Source: Hyphomicrobiales bacterium
GTDB lineage: Bacteria > Pseudomonadota > Alphaproteobacteria > Rhizobiales > Afifellaceae
Assembly: GCA_013812985.1 (NCBI GenBank)
Contig: JACCSN010000284.1
Location: forward strand, 1-11,346
Direction of reading: 5' to 3'
DNA: 11,346 nucleotides
Positions 1-6,738 of this stretch are shown piece by piece (positions within the stretch are counted from its first letter, which is position 1; each line of letters begins with the position of its first letter). The position numbers and the translations under genes were made by a program. The notes under the pieces were generated by a model. The model was given only the letters and a program-made list of their open reading frames with translations. It was not told the origin of the DNA and searched no databases.

Positions 1-2
1 CC

Positions 3-308
3 TTCATCATCGAGCCGCAGGTGACCGTGACCAACGAGCTGTCCGACCGCTTCACCGTCATCGAGGTGGAATGCCTCGATCGGCATGGCCTCCTCTACGA
101 CATGACGCACGGTATCTCGGAGCTCAACCTCGACATCGCCTCGGCCCATATCGCGACGTTCGGCGAGCGGGTCGTCGACACGTTCTATGTGACGGATCTG
201 GTCGGCCACAAGGTGACCGCCAAGGCGCGCCAGGCCCGGATCAGGCGGAGCCTCCTGGCCGCGATCGGGCTGGACGAAGCGGGCGCGCTGACGGCGCGCG
301 CCTCGTGA
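3..308 (+). CDS. glnD: GlnD, bifunctional PII uridylyltransferase/uridylyl-removing enzyme, C-terminal part
   Basis: The reading frame is open from the left edge and ends with TGA at 306-308, so this is the last ~101 residues of a protein of roughly 900. The sequence is a typical final ACT domain: [20 protein letters not shown], then [20 protein letters not shown] and [20 protein letters not shown]. GlnD is the cytoplasmic sensor that uridylylates or deuridylylates the PII proteins GlnB/GlnK; in this family the ACT domains bind glutamine and switch the two activities. The catalytic nucleotidyltransferase and HD domains lie outside the window. The stop is 10 bp from the murJ start on the same strand, so co-transcription is likely. 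The assignment rests on the strongly conserved ACT sequence. Confidence 0.93.
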   Translation, partial: FIIEPQVTVTNELSDRFTVIEVECLDRHGLLYDMTHGISELNLDIASAHIATFGERVVDTFYVTDLVGHKVTAKARQARIRRSLLAAIGLDEAGALTARAS

Positions 309-318
309 GTCCCGTCGC

Positions 319-1902
319 ATGAGCCTGGTCCGGCAGTTCACCAGCGTCGGAGGCGCGACGCTGCTCTCCCGCCTGCTCGGCTTCGTGCGCGAGACGATGA
401 TCGCCGGGGCGCTCGGCGCCGGGCCGGTGGCGGACGCTTTCTATGCCGCCTTCCGGTTCCCGAACCTGTTCCGCCGGCTCTTCGCGGAAGGGGCGTTCAA
501 TTCGGCCTTCGTGCCGCTCTTCTCCCGGACGCTCGAGGGAGAGGGAGAGGCCGAGGCGAAGCGGTTCGCCGAGGACGTGCTCGCCGTGCTTGTCCTGGTG
601 CTGGCCGGGCTGACCGCGATCGTGATGATCGCTACGCCGGTGATCGTGACGCTGATCGCGCCCGGCTTCCGGGAGCATGCGGGGAAGTTCGCGCTGACCG
701 TCGAGCTTTTCCGGGTCATGTTCCCCTATCTGATCTGCATGTCGCTGACGGCCATGCTGTCGGGGGTGCTCAACGCCCACAGACGCTTCTTCGCGGCGGC
801 GCTGGCGCCCGTGCTTCTCAACGTCGTCACCATCGCGGCGCTCGCCGGGGCGATTTTCCTCGGCATGGAAGCGGAGGCGGTGGGGCGGCTGCTCGGCTGG
901 TCGGTGCTGGCCGCCGGCGTCGCCCAGCTGCTGATGGTGGCGGTGGCGGCGCGCCTGATCGGCTTTTCCGCCCGCTTCAAGCGGCCGCGGCTGACCCCCG
1001 GCGTCAAGCGCCTCTTATGGCTCGCCGCGCCGGCGGCGGCGGCCGGCGGCATCACCCAGATCAACCTCTTCGTCGGCCAGATCATCGCCTCGACCAAGGA
1101 GGGAGCAATCGCCGTCCTGCAATATGCCGACCGCATCTACCAGCTACCGCTCGGCGTGGTCGGCATTGCCATCGGCGTTGTGCTCCTGCCCGAGCTGTCG
1201 CGCACGCTGAAGGCGGGCCGCGAGCGCGAGGCCACCCATACGCAGAACCGCGCACTGGAATTCGCGCTGTTCCTGACGCTGCCGGCGGCGACCGCGCTCG
1301 CCATCATGCCCGGCCCGATCGTCAGCGTGCTGTTCGAACGCGGCGCGTTCTCGCCCGAAGCGGCGGCGGCGACGTCCCGCGCGCTCGCCATCTTCGCGCT
1401 CGGGCTGCCCGCCTTCGTAATGATCAAGGTGTTCATGCCGGGCTATTTCGCGCGCGAGGACACACGCACGCCGCTCGCCTTCTCCGCCGTCTCGGTCGCC
1501 GTCAACGTCGCGCTGGCGCTCATCCTCTTCCCGCGCATGGCGGAAGCCGGCATCGCGACGGCCGAAACGACGGCCGGCTGGACGACCGCCTTCCTGCTCG
1601 CGGCGGTGCTGCGCCGCCGCGGCCATTGGACCGTCGACGCGACCGTCCTCAGGCGCGTGCCGATGACCGTGCTCTGTTGCATCGCGCTCGCCGCAGCGCT
1701 CTATGGCGGGCTGCCTCTGGCCGAGGGCGCGATGGCGCCGGGCCGAGCCTTCGTCCTCCGGTTCGGCGCGCTTCTGGGGCTGCTGGCGGCGGCGGGAATC
1801 GTCTACTTCGCCGCCGCAGCGCTTACGGGGGCAGCGGATATGGGGGCGCTGCGGCGCAGCTTGCGGCGGCGTCCGCCTGCGACACCGCCGCCGGAGGTGT
1901 AG
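319..1902 (+). CDS. murJ: MurJ (MviN), lipid II flippase
   Basis: A 527-residue polytopic inner-membrane protein of the MOP superfamily, the usual length for MurJ (about 510-530, 14 membrane helices). It moves lipid-linked peptidoglycan precursor (lipid II) from the cytoplasmic to the periplasmic face. The N-terminus carries the family signature: R18 and R24 in the stretch SRLLGFVRE, D39 in VADAFYAAFRFPNLFRR, and R52 in the same stretch. R272 in YADRIYQLPLG probably corresponds to the cavity arginine of E. coli MurJ; these positions line the central cavity in known family members. Start ATG 319 is supported by the MSLVRQFTSVGGATLLSR beginning. It follows glnD by 10 bp, an order common in alphaproteobacteria. 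A hairpin about 20 bp after the stop may end the transcript. No frameshift or missing segment was seen. Confidence 0.96.
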   Translation: MSLVRQFTSVGGATLLSRLLGFVRETMIAGALGAGPVADAFYAAFRFPNLFRRLFAEGAFNSAFVPLFSRTLEGEGEAEAKRFAEDVLAVLVLVLAGLTAIVMIATPVIVTLIAPGFREHAGKFALTVELFRVMFPYLICMSLTAMLSGVLNAHRRFFAAALAPVLLNVVTIAALAGAIFLGMEAEAVGRLLGWSVLAAGVAQLLMVAVAARLIGFSARFKRPRLTPGVKRLLWLAAPAAAAGGITQINLFVGQIIASTKEGAIAVLQYADRIYQLPLGVVGIAIGVVLLPELSRTLKAGREREATHTQNRALEFALFLTLPAATALAIMPGPIVSVLFERGAFSPEAAAATSRALAIFALGLPAFVMIKVFMPGYFAREDTRTPLAFSAVSVAVNVALALILFPRMAEAGIATAETTAGWTTAFLLAAVLRRRGHWTVDATVLRRVPMTVLCCIALAAALYGGLPLAEGAMAPGRAFVLRFGALLGLLAAAGIVYFAAAALTGAADMGALRRSLRRRPPATPPPEV

Positions 1903-1923
1903 GCCCGGTCACATCGTGCGGTC

Positions 1924-1945
1924 TCGCGGCAAGGGTTCGCCGCGA
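1924..1945 (+). terminator. Possible terminator hairpin downstream of murJ
   Basis: A perfect 7-bp stem (TCGCGGC paired with GCCGCGA) with an 8-base loop lies 21 bases after the murJ stop codon. No run of T follows, so it lacks the tail of a strong intrinsic terminator. It could instead stabilise the 3' end of the mRNA or work with Rho. Position is the main argument. Confidence 0.35.
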
Positions 1946-2149
1946 TGTCGCTGAACCAGCGCTTTCTCTAGGGCGTTGCTTGAGCGTCAGCTTGTGTGGT
2001 CTGTCCTGCCATTTGCGCCTAGGCGTATGCGTGAGTGCGTCGCCGACCATGGACAACATCGAGAAGCGCGGCATCGTTGAAGCCGCCGCGGCGATGGCGA
2101 GTTCCCGGCCATCCGTCGAGCCTTCAGCCGCGCTAACCTGCTTGTGTGC

Positions 2150-2485
2150 ATGTGGCATCCAGACAAAATTCAGATCGAACTTGAAAATGCCGAACACCCG
2201 GAACCTGTGGTAAGGATTGTCACGCCTGTCGGAACGCTTCTTCTGATTGGAACTCTGACGTTTTCCGGAAAGCTTGCGTATCTGAGGGGCGTGCATGTGG
2301 AAGGCCTTGCTCGTGGCGAGCTTGGGCGGCGAGGTTTGAACGCGATAGCCAAGAAGGCGCTGGTGGAGCTCGATGTCGACCAAATCATCATTGAAGGAGG
2401 TGCTCGAACGACGGGCCGTAGACCGGGTCGACGCCCCAAGCCCTTCCGGTTCCCTCGTTCAGCTGAGCCTTCGGATGCGGGATGA
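2150..2485 (+). CDS. Hypothetical protein of about 111 residues, first of an overlapping pair
   Basis: I do not recognise this family. From ATG 2150 (GTG 2144 is an alternative two codons upstream; neither has a clear Shine-Dalgarno) the product is about 111 residues. The N-terminal half is rich in beta-type sequence (PVVRIVTPVGTLLLIGTLTF). It is followed by YLRGVHVEGLARGELGRRGL and a helix, then DQIIIEGGARTTGRRPGR and a basic proline-containing tail (RPKPFRFPR). The block V-H-V-x8-LGRRGL followed by a helix recalls motif A of small GNAT acetyltransferases, but that resemblance is weak. Its 3' end overlaps the next gene by 11 bp with the preferred start of that gene, which suggests translational coupling. 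The region from about 2140 to 2300 is clearly poorer in G+C than murJ or trpS, which fits acquisition by transfer. It lies between murJ and trpS, where Hyphomicrobiales normally have nothing. Confidence 0.6.
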   Translation: MWHPDKIQIELENAEHPEPVVRIVTPVGTLLLIGTLTFSGKLAYLRGVHVEGLARGELGRRGLNAIAKKALVELDVDQIIIEGGARTTGRRPGRRPKPFRFPRSAEPSDAG

Positions 2486-2681
2486 GATCGCCCGGCCGGT
2501 CACGTTCGTCCGCCTCTTGAAATCATATGGATTGTCGCTTCGTAGCGCGCGCGATGTCCTGGAATGCCTGGCCAAAGGGGAAACTGCGACCGTGTTCCTG
2601 CGGTTGATCGGCGAAGCTGAAACGGAGCTCGCCCGACTTGGCGTCGAGGCTCGCGTGGCAGCGAACGCAACCACGCTATAA
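2475..2681 (+). CDS. Small hypothetical protein, possibly with an L7/L12-CTD-like fold, second of an overlapping pair
   Basis: From ATG 2475 the product is 68 residues; an ATG at 2373 in the same frame would give 102. I prefer 2475 because the extra 34 residues would lie almost entirely over the conserved-looking end of the preceding gene. The earlier ATG does have a GGAG a few bases upstream, so the choice is open. The core, RLLKSYGLSLRSARDVLECL, then KGETATVFL, a helix and LARLGVEARV, follows the pattern of the ribosomal protein L7/L12 C-terminal domain (helix, Gly-Leu-x-Leu-x-x-Ala, helix, strand, helix, Gly, strand). This is a pattern judgement, not a detected match. Two short overlapping genes on one strand suggest a partner relationship with the preceding protein, for example toxin and antitoxin or effector and adaptor, but nothing in the sequence says which. 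Confidence 0.55.
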   Translation: MRDEIARPVTFVRLLKSYGLSLRSARDVLECLAKGETATVFLRLIGEAETELARLGVEARVAANATTL

Positions 2682-2768
2682 CCGGCAGACACACGCCGAT
2701 GAGACGCTCACGGAGGCGTTCCGTTTGCTTCTCAGTTGTTTAGTGTCAGATCAGCCGTGCGCCGGCTT

Positions 2769-3158
2769 TCAAGGTCGTCCGCCTCTTGGATCGCTATTCC
2801 GTGCTGCCGCCACCTTTTTCGGCGAGGTCGCCTGCTCGGCGCGGCGAGCCATAAACGCCTGCACTCCGAAAACTCCCGCAAGCAGCCCTGGAACCGAAAG
2901 GTCGGTGTCCAGCGCCGCCCAATGCAGGCCATAGCCCGCACCGAGGATTTCAACCTGGGCCAGCTCATCCTCGTTAGCGCTTTCCAGACCCTGCGCGAGG
3001 CGCGGCGCGAAAGCGAAAGTGCGGCCGTCGATCAGATCGACTACGATGTGGCCGAGCTGACGATCGTAGCGAGCGGCAGCCGCGCGCGGCTCATGAGCGC
3101 GGACGATCTGACCGCGCTCCGCCGCGGCGTCAATCTCGGCGTCGGTCAAGCTAGCCAT
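2769..3158 (-). CDS. DUF2442 domain protein
   Basis: A 129-residue protein starting at ATG 3158, chosen because a strong GGAGG lies 7 bases upstream and because DUF2442 proteins begin close to this point; the frame stays open further upstream to 3203 without family resemblance. The domain is recognisable from GHIVVDLIDGRTFAFAP in the first half and EILGAGYGLHWAALDTDLSV followed by PGLLAGVFG in the second, the usual DUF2442 end motif. The last ~35 residues are a basic, Ala/Lys/Arg-rich extension (ARRAEQATSPKKVAAARNSD) that may bind nucleic acid. Its start overlaps the stop of the upstream DUF4160 gene by 8 bp (shared ATGGCTAG), so the two are almost certainly translated from one mRNA. DUF4160 and DUF2442 genes are often neighbours and have been suggested to form toxin-antitoxin-like pairs; no biochemical role is firmly established. 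Confidence 0.85.
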   Translation of the reverse strand: MASLTDAEIDAAAERGQIVRAHEPRAAAARYDRQLGHIVVDLIDGRTFAFAPRLAQGLESANEDELAQVEILGAGYGLHWAALDTDLSVPGLLAGVFGVQAFMARRAEQATSPKKVAAARNSDPRGGRP

Positions 3159-3390
3159 GAGTCCCCCTCCACCGCGCCAGCAGATGCACCTGCTCCGCGG
3201 CAACGAGCTGCATCGCCCGGCGAACGTCCCCGTGCTTCATTCCATCGACCCAAACCAGCTCGGGCGCGCCAGCCGCGCCTGCCAGGTTGATCTTGGCCTG
3301 CCCATCACCAAACACGTGCACATGCGCCGGCTCGTGGTCGTCCAAGAAGATGACGACGCGGAGACCCCTGGCGCGATGGACGGTGACCAC
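3151..3390 (-). CDS. DUF4160 domain protein
   Basis: A 79-residue protein, first gene of a two-gene minus-strand unit with DUF2442. The start is taken as GTG 3390, giving VVTVHRARGLRVVIFLDDHE with the family's usual 'x-T-V' opening; an ATG at 3444 would add 18 residues unlike the family. An AAGGCGG about 12 bases upstream of the GTG is a weak ribosome site. The core DDHEPAHVHVFGDGQAKINL (residues 17-36) is the DUF4160 signature, with two histidines in H-V-H and the acidic-His-Glu-Pro turn. It is followed by PELVWVDGM and a helix, VRRAMQLVAAEQVHLLARWR. The function of the family is not known; the small size and tight coupling to DUF2442 suggest a two-component module. It is divergent from trpS, whose start is 136 bp away, so both promoters probably lie in 3391-3525. 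Confidence 0.85.
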   Translation of the reverse strand: MVTVHRARGLRVVIFLDDHEPAHVHVFGDGQAKINLAGAAGAPELVWVDGMKHGDVRRAMQLVAAEQVHLLARWRGTHG

Positions 3391-3525
3391 GGTGACTTTA
3401 GCCCGCCTTGACGAATTTTCAATCCACGCGGATGCGGCTTGCACCTCATCGCCGCCTTCGCGATAAGCGCGCCTCGCCGAGTTTTGTCATCGGTCGTCCC
3501 CATTCTGCAAGAGCGTCTCAATCCC

Positions 3526-4569
3526 ATGACCCCTTTCCCCGAACGCGTCTTCTCCGGCATGCAGCCGACTCATACGCTGCATCTCGGCAATTACCTTGGC
3601 GCCATGGTGAACTGGATCGCCATGCAGGAGACGCACGATTGCATCTATTGCGTCGTCGACATGCACGCCATCACCGCCTTCCAGGAGCCCAAGGAGCTCG
3701 TGGAGAACATCCGCGAGGTGACGGCGGCCTATCTCGCCTGCGGGCTCGATCCCGAGCGCTCGATCATCTTCAACCAGAGCCAGGTCGCCGAGCATGCCGA
3801 GCTCGGCTGGATCTTCAACTGCGTCGCCCGCATGGGCTGGCTGAACCGCATGACGCAGTTCAAGGAGAAGGCGGGCCGGGACCGCGAGAACGCTTCGACG
3901 GGCCTCTTCGTCTATCCGAACCTGATGGCGGCGGACATTTTGGCCTACAAGGGGACGCATGTGCCGGTCGGCGAGGACCAGAAGCAGCATCTGGAGCTGG
4001 CGCGCGACATCGCGCAGAAATTCAACAACGATTTTGCGCAATCGATCGCCGAGCATGGGCACGGCGAGGCCTTCTTCCCGTTGCCGGAGCCGATGATCAC
4101 CGGCCCGGCGACGCGCGTCATGAGCCTGCGCGACGGGACGAAGAAGATGTCCAAGTCCGATCCCTCGGATTATTCGCGCATCAACCTCACCGATGACGCC
4201 GACGTCGTGGCGCAAAAACTGCGCAAGGCGAAGACCGACCCGGAGCCGCTGCCCTCGGAAGCCGAGGGGCTGAAGGCGCGGCCGGAGGCGGAAAACCTCG
4301 TCGGCATCTACGCCGCGCTCGCCTGCGTCTCCAAGCAAGCAGTCCTGTGGGATTTTGGTGGGGCGCAGTTCTCGCGCTTCAAGCCGGCGCTTGCCGATCT
4401 CGCGGTCGACAGGCTCGCCCCGATTGCGGCGGAGGTGCGGCGGCTCAAGGCCGATCCGGGCCATATCGACCGGGTGCTCAGGGACGGCGCGGAGCGGGCG
4501 AGGGCCATCGCCGAGCCAGTTCTGGACGATGTCAAGGACATCGTCGGGCTGCTGCGCACACGCGGATGA
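3526..4569 (+). CDS. trpS: Tryptophanyl-tRNA synthetase
   Basis: A 347-residue class I aminoacyl-tRNA synthetase, the normal length for bacterial TrpRS. It activates tryptophan with ATP and charges tRNA-Trp in the cytoplasm, acting as a homodimer. The start ATG 3526 is set by the family's opening, [20 protein letters not shown] (residues 7-26), which contains the HIGH-equivalent T-L-H-L-G. The frame stays open upstream to 3439 but that part has no family likeness. Other landmarks are DMHAIT (residues 45-50), the [16 protein letters not shown] block (148-163) and the KMSKS loop, K-K-M-S-K-S-D (206-212). No clear Shine-Dalgarno precedes the start. In related genomes trpS follows murJ directly; here about 1.6 kb of accessory sequence intervenes. 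A UspA-domain gene follows on the same strand after 72 bp. Confidence 0.97.
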   Translation: MTPFPERVFSGMQPTHTLHLGNYLGAMVNWIAMQETHDCIYCVVDMHAITAFQEPKELVENIREVTAAYLACGLDPERSIIFNQSQVAEHAELGWIFNCVARMGWLNRMTQFKEKAGRDRENASTGLFVYPNLMAADILAYKGTHVPVGEDQKQHLELARDIAQKFNNDFAQSIAEHGHGEAFFPLPEPMITGPATRVMSLRDGTKKMSKSDPSDYSRINLTDDADVVAQKLRKAKTDPEPLPSEAEGLKARPEAENLVGIYAALACVSKQAVLWDFGGAQFSRFKPALADLAVDRLAPIAAEVRRLKADPGHIDRVLRDGAERARAIAEPVLDDVKDIVGLLRTRG

Positions 4570-4641
4570 CGCAGGCCATGAGCCGCGGCGCGTCTTCCGA
4601 CGAACCTTGCCCCGCCCCGGCCGCAATGGCAGGGTGATCGC

Positions 4642-5136
4642 ATGATGGCGCCGAGACGCTCCCGCGACGAGGGGCACAAGCGAAAGTTCCTGGTCGTCAT
4701 CGACGACACGCCGGAATGCCTGCGCGCGCTATCCTATGCGGCGCGGCGGGCGGCGCATACGTCGGGCGCCGTGGTGCTGCTTTTTGTCGTGGAGCCGGAG
4801 GCGCCGCAGAGCTGGCTCGGCGTGGAGGACATCATGCGCGCCGAAGCGCTCGAGCAGGCGCGGGCGACGCTCGCCAAATTCGCCGCGCGGGCGCGCGATT
4901 TCGCCAATCTCGATCCGGAGATGGTGATCCGCGAAGGGCGTCGCGCGGAAGAGATTCGCAAGCTCATCGAGGCGGACGAGGACATCGCCATCCTGGTGCT
5001 CGCGGCGGGCGAAAGCTCGGAAGGTCCGGGCCCGCTGGTGACGGCAATCGCGGCGCGCGGCTCCGGAACCTTCCCGGTGCCGATCACCATCGTCCCGGCG
5101 ACGCTCTCGGAGGAAGAGCTCGACGCGATCGCGTAA
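4642..5136 (+). CDS. Universal stress protein (UspA) family protein
   Basis: A 164-residue cytoplasmic protein with one UspA domain, beginning RKFLVVIDDTPECLRALSYA (from residue 14) with the Asp pair that ends beta-1 and contacts ATP in nucleotide-binding members. It ends with the family's VPITIVPA strand and a short acidic tail, SEEELDAIA. The usual ATP loop, G-x2-G-x9-G-S/T, is not clean: the corresponding stretch is AAGESSEGPGPLVTAI followed by RGSGTFPVPITIV, so ATP binding cannot be assumed. Two ATGs (4642 and 4645) are adjacent; a CAGGGTGA upstream serves either, and comparison with relatives beginning M-A favours 4645 as much as 4642. The gene follows trpS on the same strand, its usual place in Hyphomicrobiales. 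The nifU-like gene that often comes next is absent. Its physiological role is not known. Confidence 0.9.
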   Translation: MMAPRRSRDEGHKRKFLVVIDDTPECLRALSYAARRAAHTSGAVVLLFVVEPEAPQSWLGVEDIMRAEALEQARATLAKFAARARDFANLDPEMVIREGRRAEEIRKLIEADEDIAILVLAAGESSEGPGPLVTAIAARGSGTFPVPITIVPATLSEEELDAIA

Positions 5137-5147
5137 GCGTCATCACT

Positions 5148-5167
5148 GGCCCGGGAAGCAGGGGGCC
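5148..5167 (+). terminator. Weak terminator-like hairpin after the usp gene
   Basis: GGCCC pairs with GGGCC across a 10-base loop 11 bases after the usp stop, and the stem can be extended outward by a G-U and a C-G pair. No T run follows. It is reported because of its position; the stem is short and could be chance in G+C-rich DNA. Confidence 0.25.
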
Positions 5168-5198
5168 GGATACTCCCAACTTGCGTGGCGCGAGTCTC

Positions 5199-5224
5199 GC
5201 CATGATAGGAGGCCATGATAGGAG
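5199..5224. repeat. Two perfect 13-bp tandem copies of GCCATGATAGGAG
   Basis: Positions 5199-5211 and 5212-5224 are identical. The repeat lies in a 180-bp non-coding interval between the usp gene and the minus-strand hypothetical gene. Each unit contains ATG and AGGAG, but no open frame of interest follows. It looks like a simple slippage duplication; I see no further copies in the window. Confidence 0.8.
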
Positions 5225-5316
5225 TGTATCGGCACGGGCGCCGCTAGACTTCCGGTCGCCAAGATCGCGCCATGCCAGCCCAGAAACGGTCTCCGAAACG
5301 CCCTGCTATCCGGCTT

Positions 5317-5538
5317 TCAGGACTTCTCGACAAGCGCAATGCCTTCCTTCTCCAGCCGGCGGACGAGCCGACGCGCTAGGGAGACGAACTCCTTCTTGTT
5401 CTCGCGCCAGTCTTGACCCGTTGTTTCCTTCGTGGAACCACCGGCCTCGTTTCGCTTGGACTGTTCACGCCAGATCGCTTTTGCAAGCACAAGCTGGGGG
5501 TCCTTTCTAACCGGTGTCTCGGTATCGTCTATAGCCAT
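5317..5538 (-). CDS. Small charged hypothetical protein (73 residues)
   Basis: I think this is a real gene although the family is not named. ATG 5538 is preceded by AGGTGA six bases upstream, a good ribosome site. The product is highly charged and helical. After a short acidic N-terminus it has LVLAKAIWREQSKRNE (about residues 17-32), a Gly/Ser/Thr linker, then QDWRENKKEFVSLARRLVRR and LEKEGIAL. The repeated pattern of aromatic residues with basic helices resembles short proteins seen in many rhizobial genomes. No signal peptide or membrane segment is present. A TTGACA (minus strand, 5661-5656) upstream could be a -35 element, with only a poor -10. It stands alone between the usp gene and a transposase remnant. 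Nothing in the sequence indicates a function. Confidence 0.6.
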   Translation of the reverse strand: MAIDDTETPVRKDPQLVLAKAIWREQSKRNEAGGSTKETTGQDWRENKKEFVSLARRLVRRLEKEGIALVEKS

Positions 5539-5727
5539 TGCATATCACCTTTCTTGCCCTGCATCGCCGCTGATCCGCAGCAACCTTTTGGGGGATCACA
5601 TGGCCATTCGAGCGTCGGCACAGTCCGGATCGCGTCTTAATCCATGCGCCCTGCTTGTCAATGTCAGCTTCCCGCCAAGCGAAGCAGCCCGTCCCGACCC
5701 GATACGGAGGACATTTGGCTGATTTCC

Positions 5728-5913
5728 TAGGACGCCGCGCCGGACCGGCAGGAAGTGCTGCTGGAAAACAAGGTTCTTCAATCCCAAGAACCGGACCTCA
5801 TGAAATTCGCCGCTCCCGCCCAGCTTGCGCAGTGCAGGAGCAGCATGATCTCCGGCGCCGACCACCTTCCAAGCCTGGCGCGGGTCCTTCAGCGCCGAGA
5901 AATGCTCAATCGG
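5728..5913 (-). pseudogene. Remnant of an ISAs1-family transposase (N-terminal fragment, frameshifted)
   Basis: On the minus strand, EHFSALKDPRQAWKV (5907-5863) is the characteristic N-terminal motif of ISAs1-type ('H-repeat') transposases. The family's next block, roughly PLPE-I-LLL-x2-CA-x2-AGA-x-DF, appears not in this frame but in the next one as APEIMLLLHCASWAGAANF. The original frame then resumes with LKNLVFQQHFLPVRRGV, matching the family's WG-x-LxFLxxFLP segment. So two compensating frameshifts separate recognisable pieces. After about 5728 nothing matches, and the catalytic core (about 270 more residues) is absent. The open frame 6075-5596 that covers this region is therefore decay product, not a gene. 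No terminal inverted repeats were found. The flanks 5539-5727 and 5914-6069 show no other feature. Confidence 0.65.
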
Positions 5914-6069
5914 TGACCGCTTCGCCGCCTCGCTTGCCACGGCCAACGTCGCTCGCTTCCAGGCCGACCATGAACCACAGCAAAGCACGTACCGGAATCC
6001 CGCGCCTTCAAGCGATTTCCCTGGGGTAAAGTCCCGGTCGTATTTTGACGAACTCTGCGGGGAGCGGCG

Positions 6070-6726
6070 ATGCACTTTTCAGGGCTCTCAGCCGAGAGGA
6101 TGAGAGAGATCACCCGCGCCGCGGCGAGAGGCGCCGAACGCAGTGATTTTCATCTGACGCGCTTTTTCATGTACAGTTCGCTCTCCGGCGTGCTGGCTGC
6201 GCATGACAGTCCGTCAAAAAGCTGCCTGGCGGTGTCCGATTCCAGCCGGCTGGCCGGCATCCTCGGCCTCAAGGCCGTTGAGGTCGTCAACGTCAGCTAC
6301 CCCGAACAATCGTTGCTGGCGCTCAAAATCGCCGACGCCGCGTTCGATTTCTGCGTCTCCGACCAGGTTTTCCATCACCTTGAGGGAAACCCGTTCGATG
6401 CGATGCGCGAGAGCCTTCGCGTCCTGCGGCCGGGCGGCTTCGCGGTGCATACGACCGCCTTCATCAACCCCGTCTACCGGACGCCGCCCGATTTCTGGCG
6501 TTTTACGCCGGAAGCCCTGGCGCTGATGTGCCAGGCCGCCGAAGGAATCGTGGTCGGCACGGGAGCGTGGGGCAACAAGGAGGCGCTGGCGCTGATCCAG
6601 ATCGGGCTCCGGCGGATCAAGGTCCCGCTAGACCCGGCGCACCCGCTCCACCAGATCGCAGTGCTGAACGACCCCGAATGGCCGATCGTGACCTGGCTCG
6701 TGGCGCAAAAGCCGTTTGCGCAGTGA
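6070..6726 (+). CDS. Class I SAM-dependent methyltransferase-like protein with atypical motif I
   Basis: A 218-residue protein starting at ATG 6070, with GGGGAG five bases upstream. The C-terminal half of a Methyltransf_11-type Rossmann domain is clear: AFDFCVSDQVFHHLEGNPFD (residues 91-110, motif II) and AMRESLRVLRPGGFAVHTTA (111-130, motif III), then FINPVYRTPPDFWRFTPEAL, which is typical of methyltransferases near sugar- or polysaccharide-modifying genes. Motif I, normally D/E-x-G-x-G-x-G, is replaced by CLAVSDSSRLAGILGLK (52-68), with Ser-Asp-Ser-Ser where the glycines should be. Relatives with a comparable serine-containing loop exist, so this may be a subfamily trait and not decay; SAM binding is unproved and the substrate unknown. 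The gene converges on pheT with only 12 bp between stops and stands just after a transposase remnant. Confidence 0.82.
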   Translation: MHFSGLSAERMREITRAAARGAERSDFHLTRFFMYSSLSGVLAAHDSPSKSCLAVSDSSRLAGILGLKAVEVVNVSYPEQSLLALKIADAAFDFCVSDQVFHHLEGNPFDAMRESLRVLRPGGFAVHTTAFINPVYRTPPDFWRFTPEALALMCQAAEGIVVGTGAWGNKEALALIQIGLRRIKVPLDPAHPLHQIAVLNDPEWPIVTWLVAQKPFAQ

Positions 6727-6738
6727 GCGGCGCGGCGC

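Noticed and set aside
1017..2213. A 398-codon plus-strand frame across the murJ end and beyond
   Set aside because: It is out of frame with murJ and very Arg/Ala-rich. Its last part (from ATG 2049, MDNIEKRGIVEAAAAMASSR) could be a 54-residue peptide or the truncated start of an old gene, but there is no clear ribosome site or family, so it is not annotated.
2506..2788. A 14-bp direct repeat (TCGTCCGCCTCTTG) at 2506-2519 and 2775-2788
   Set aside because: One copy lies within a coding sequence and the other at the end of the DUF2442 gene; a match of this length is within chance for G+C-rich DNA and the intervening segment does not look like a discrete element.
3391..3525. TTGACG at 3409-3414 as a -35 element for trpS
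   Set aside because: No acceptable -10 at the right distance; the match alone is too weak to annotate.
3487..4677. A 396-codon minus-strand frame over trpS
   Set aside because: It is a shadow of trpS, which has complete class I synthetase motifs on the plus strand.
5137..5316. Possible tRNA or small RNA gene between usp and the hypothetical gene
   Set aside because: No cloverleaf, no tRNA-type T-arm consensus and no strong terminator were seen; only a weak hairpin and the 13-bp repeat are present.
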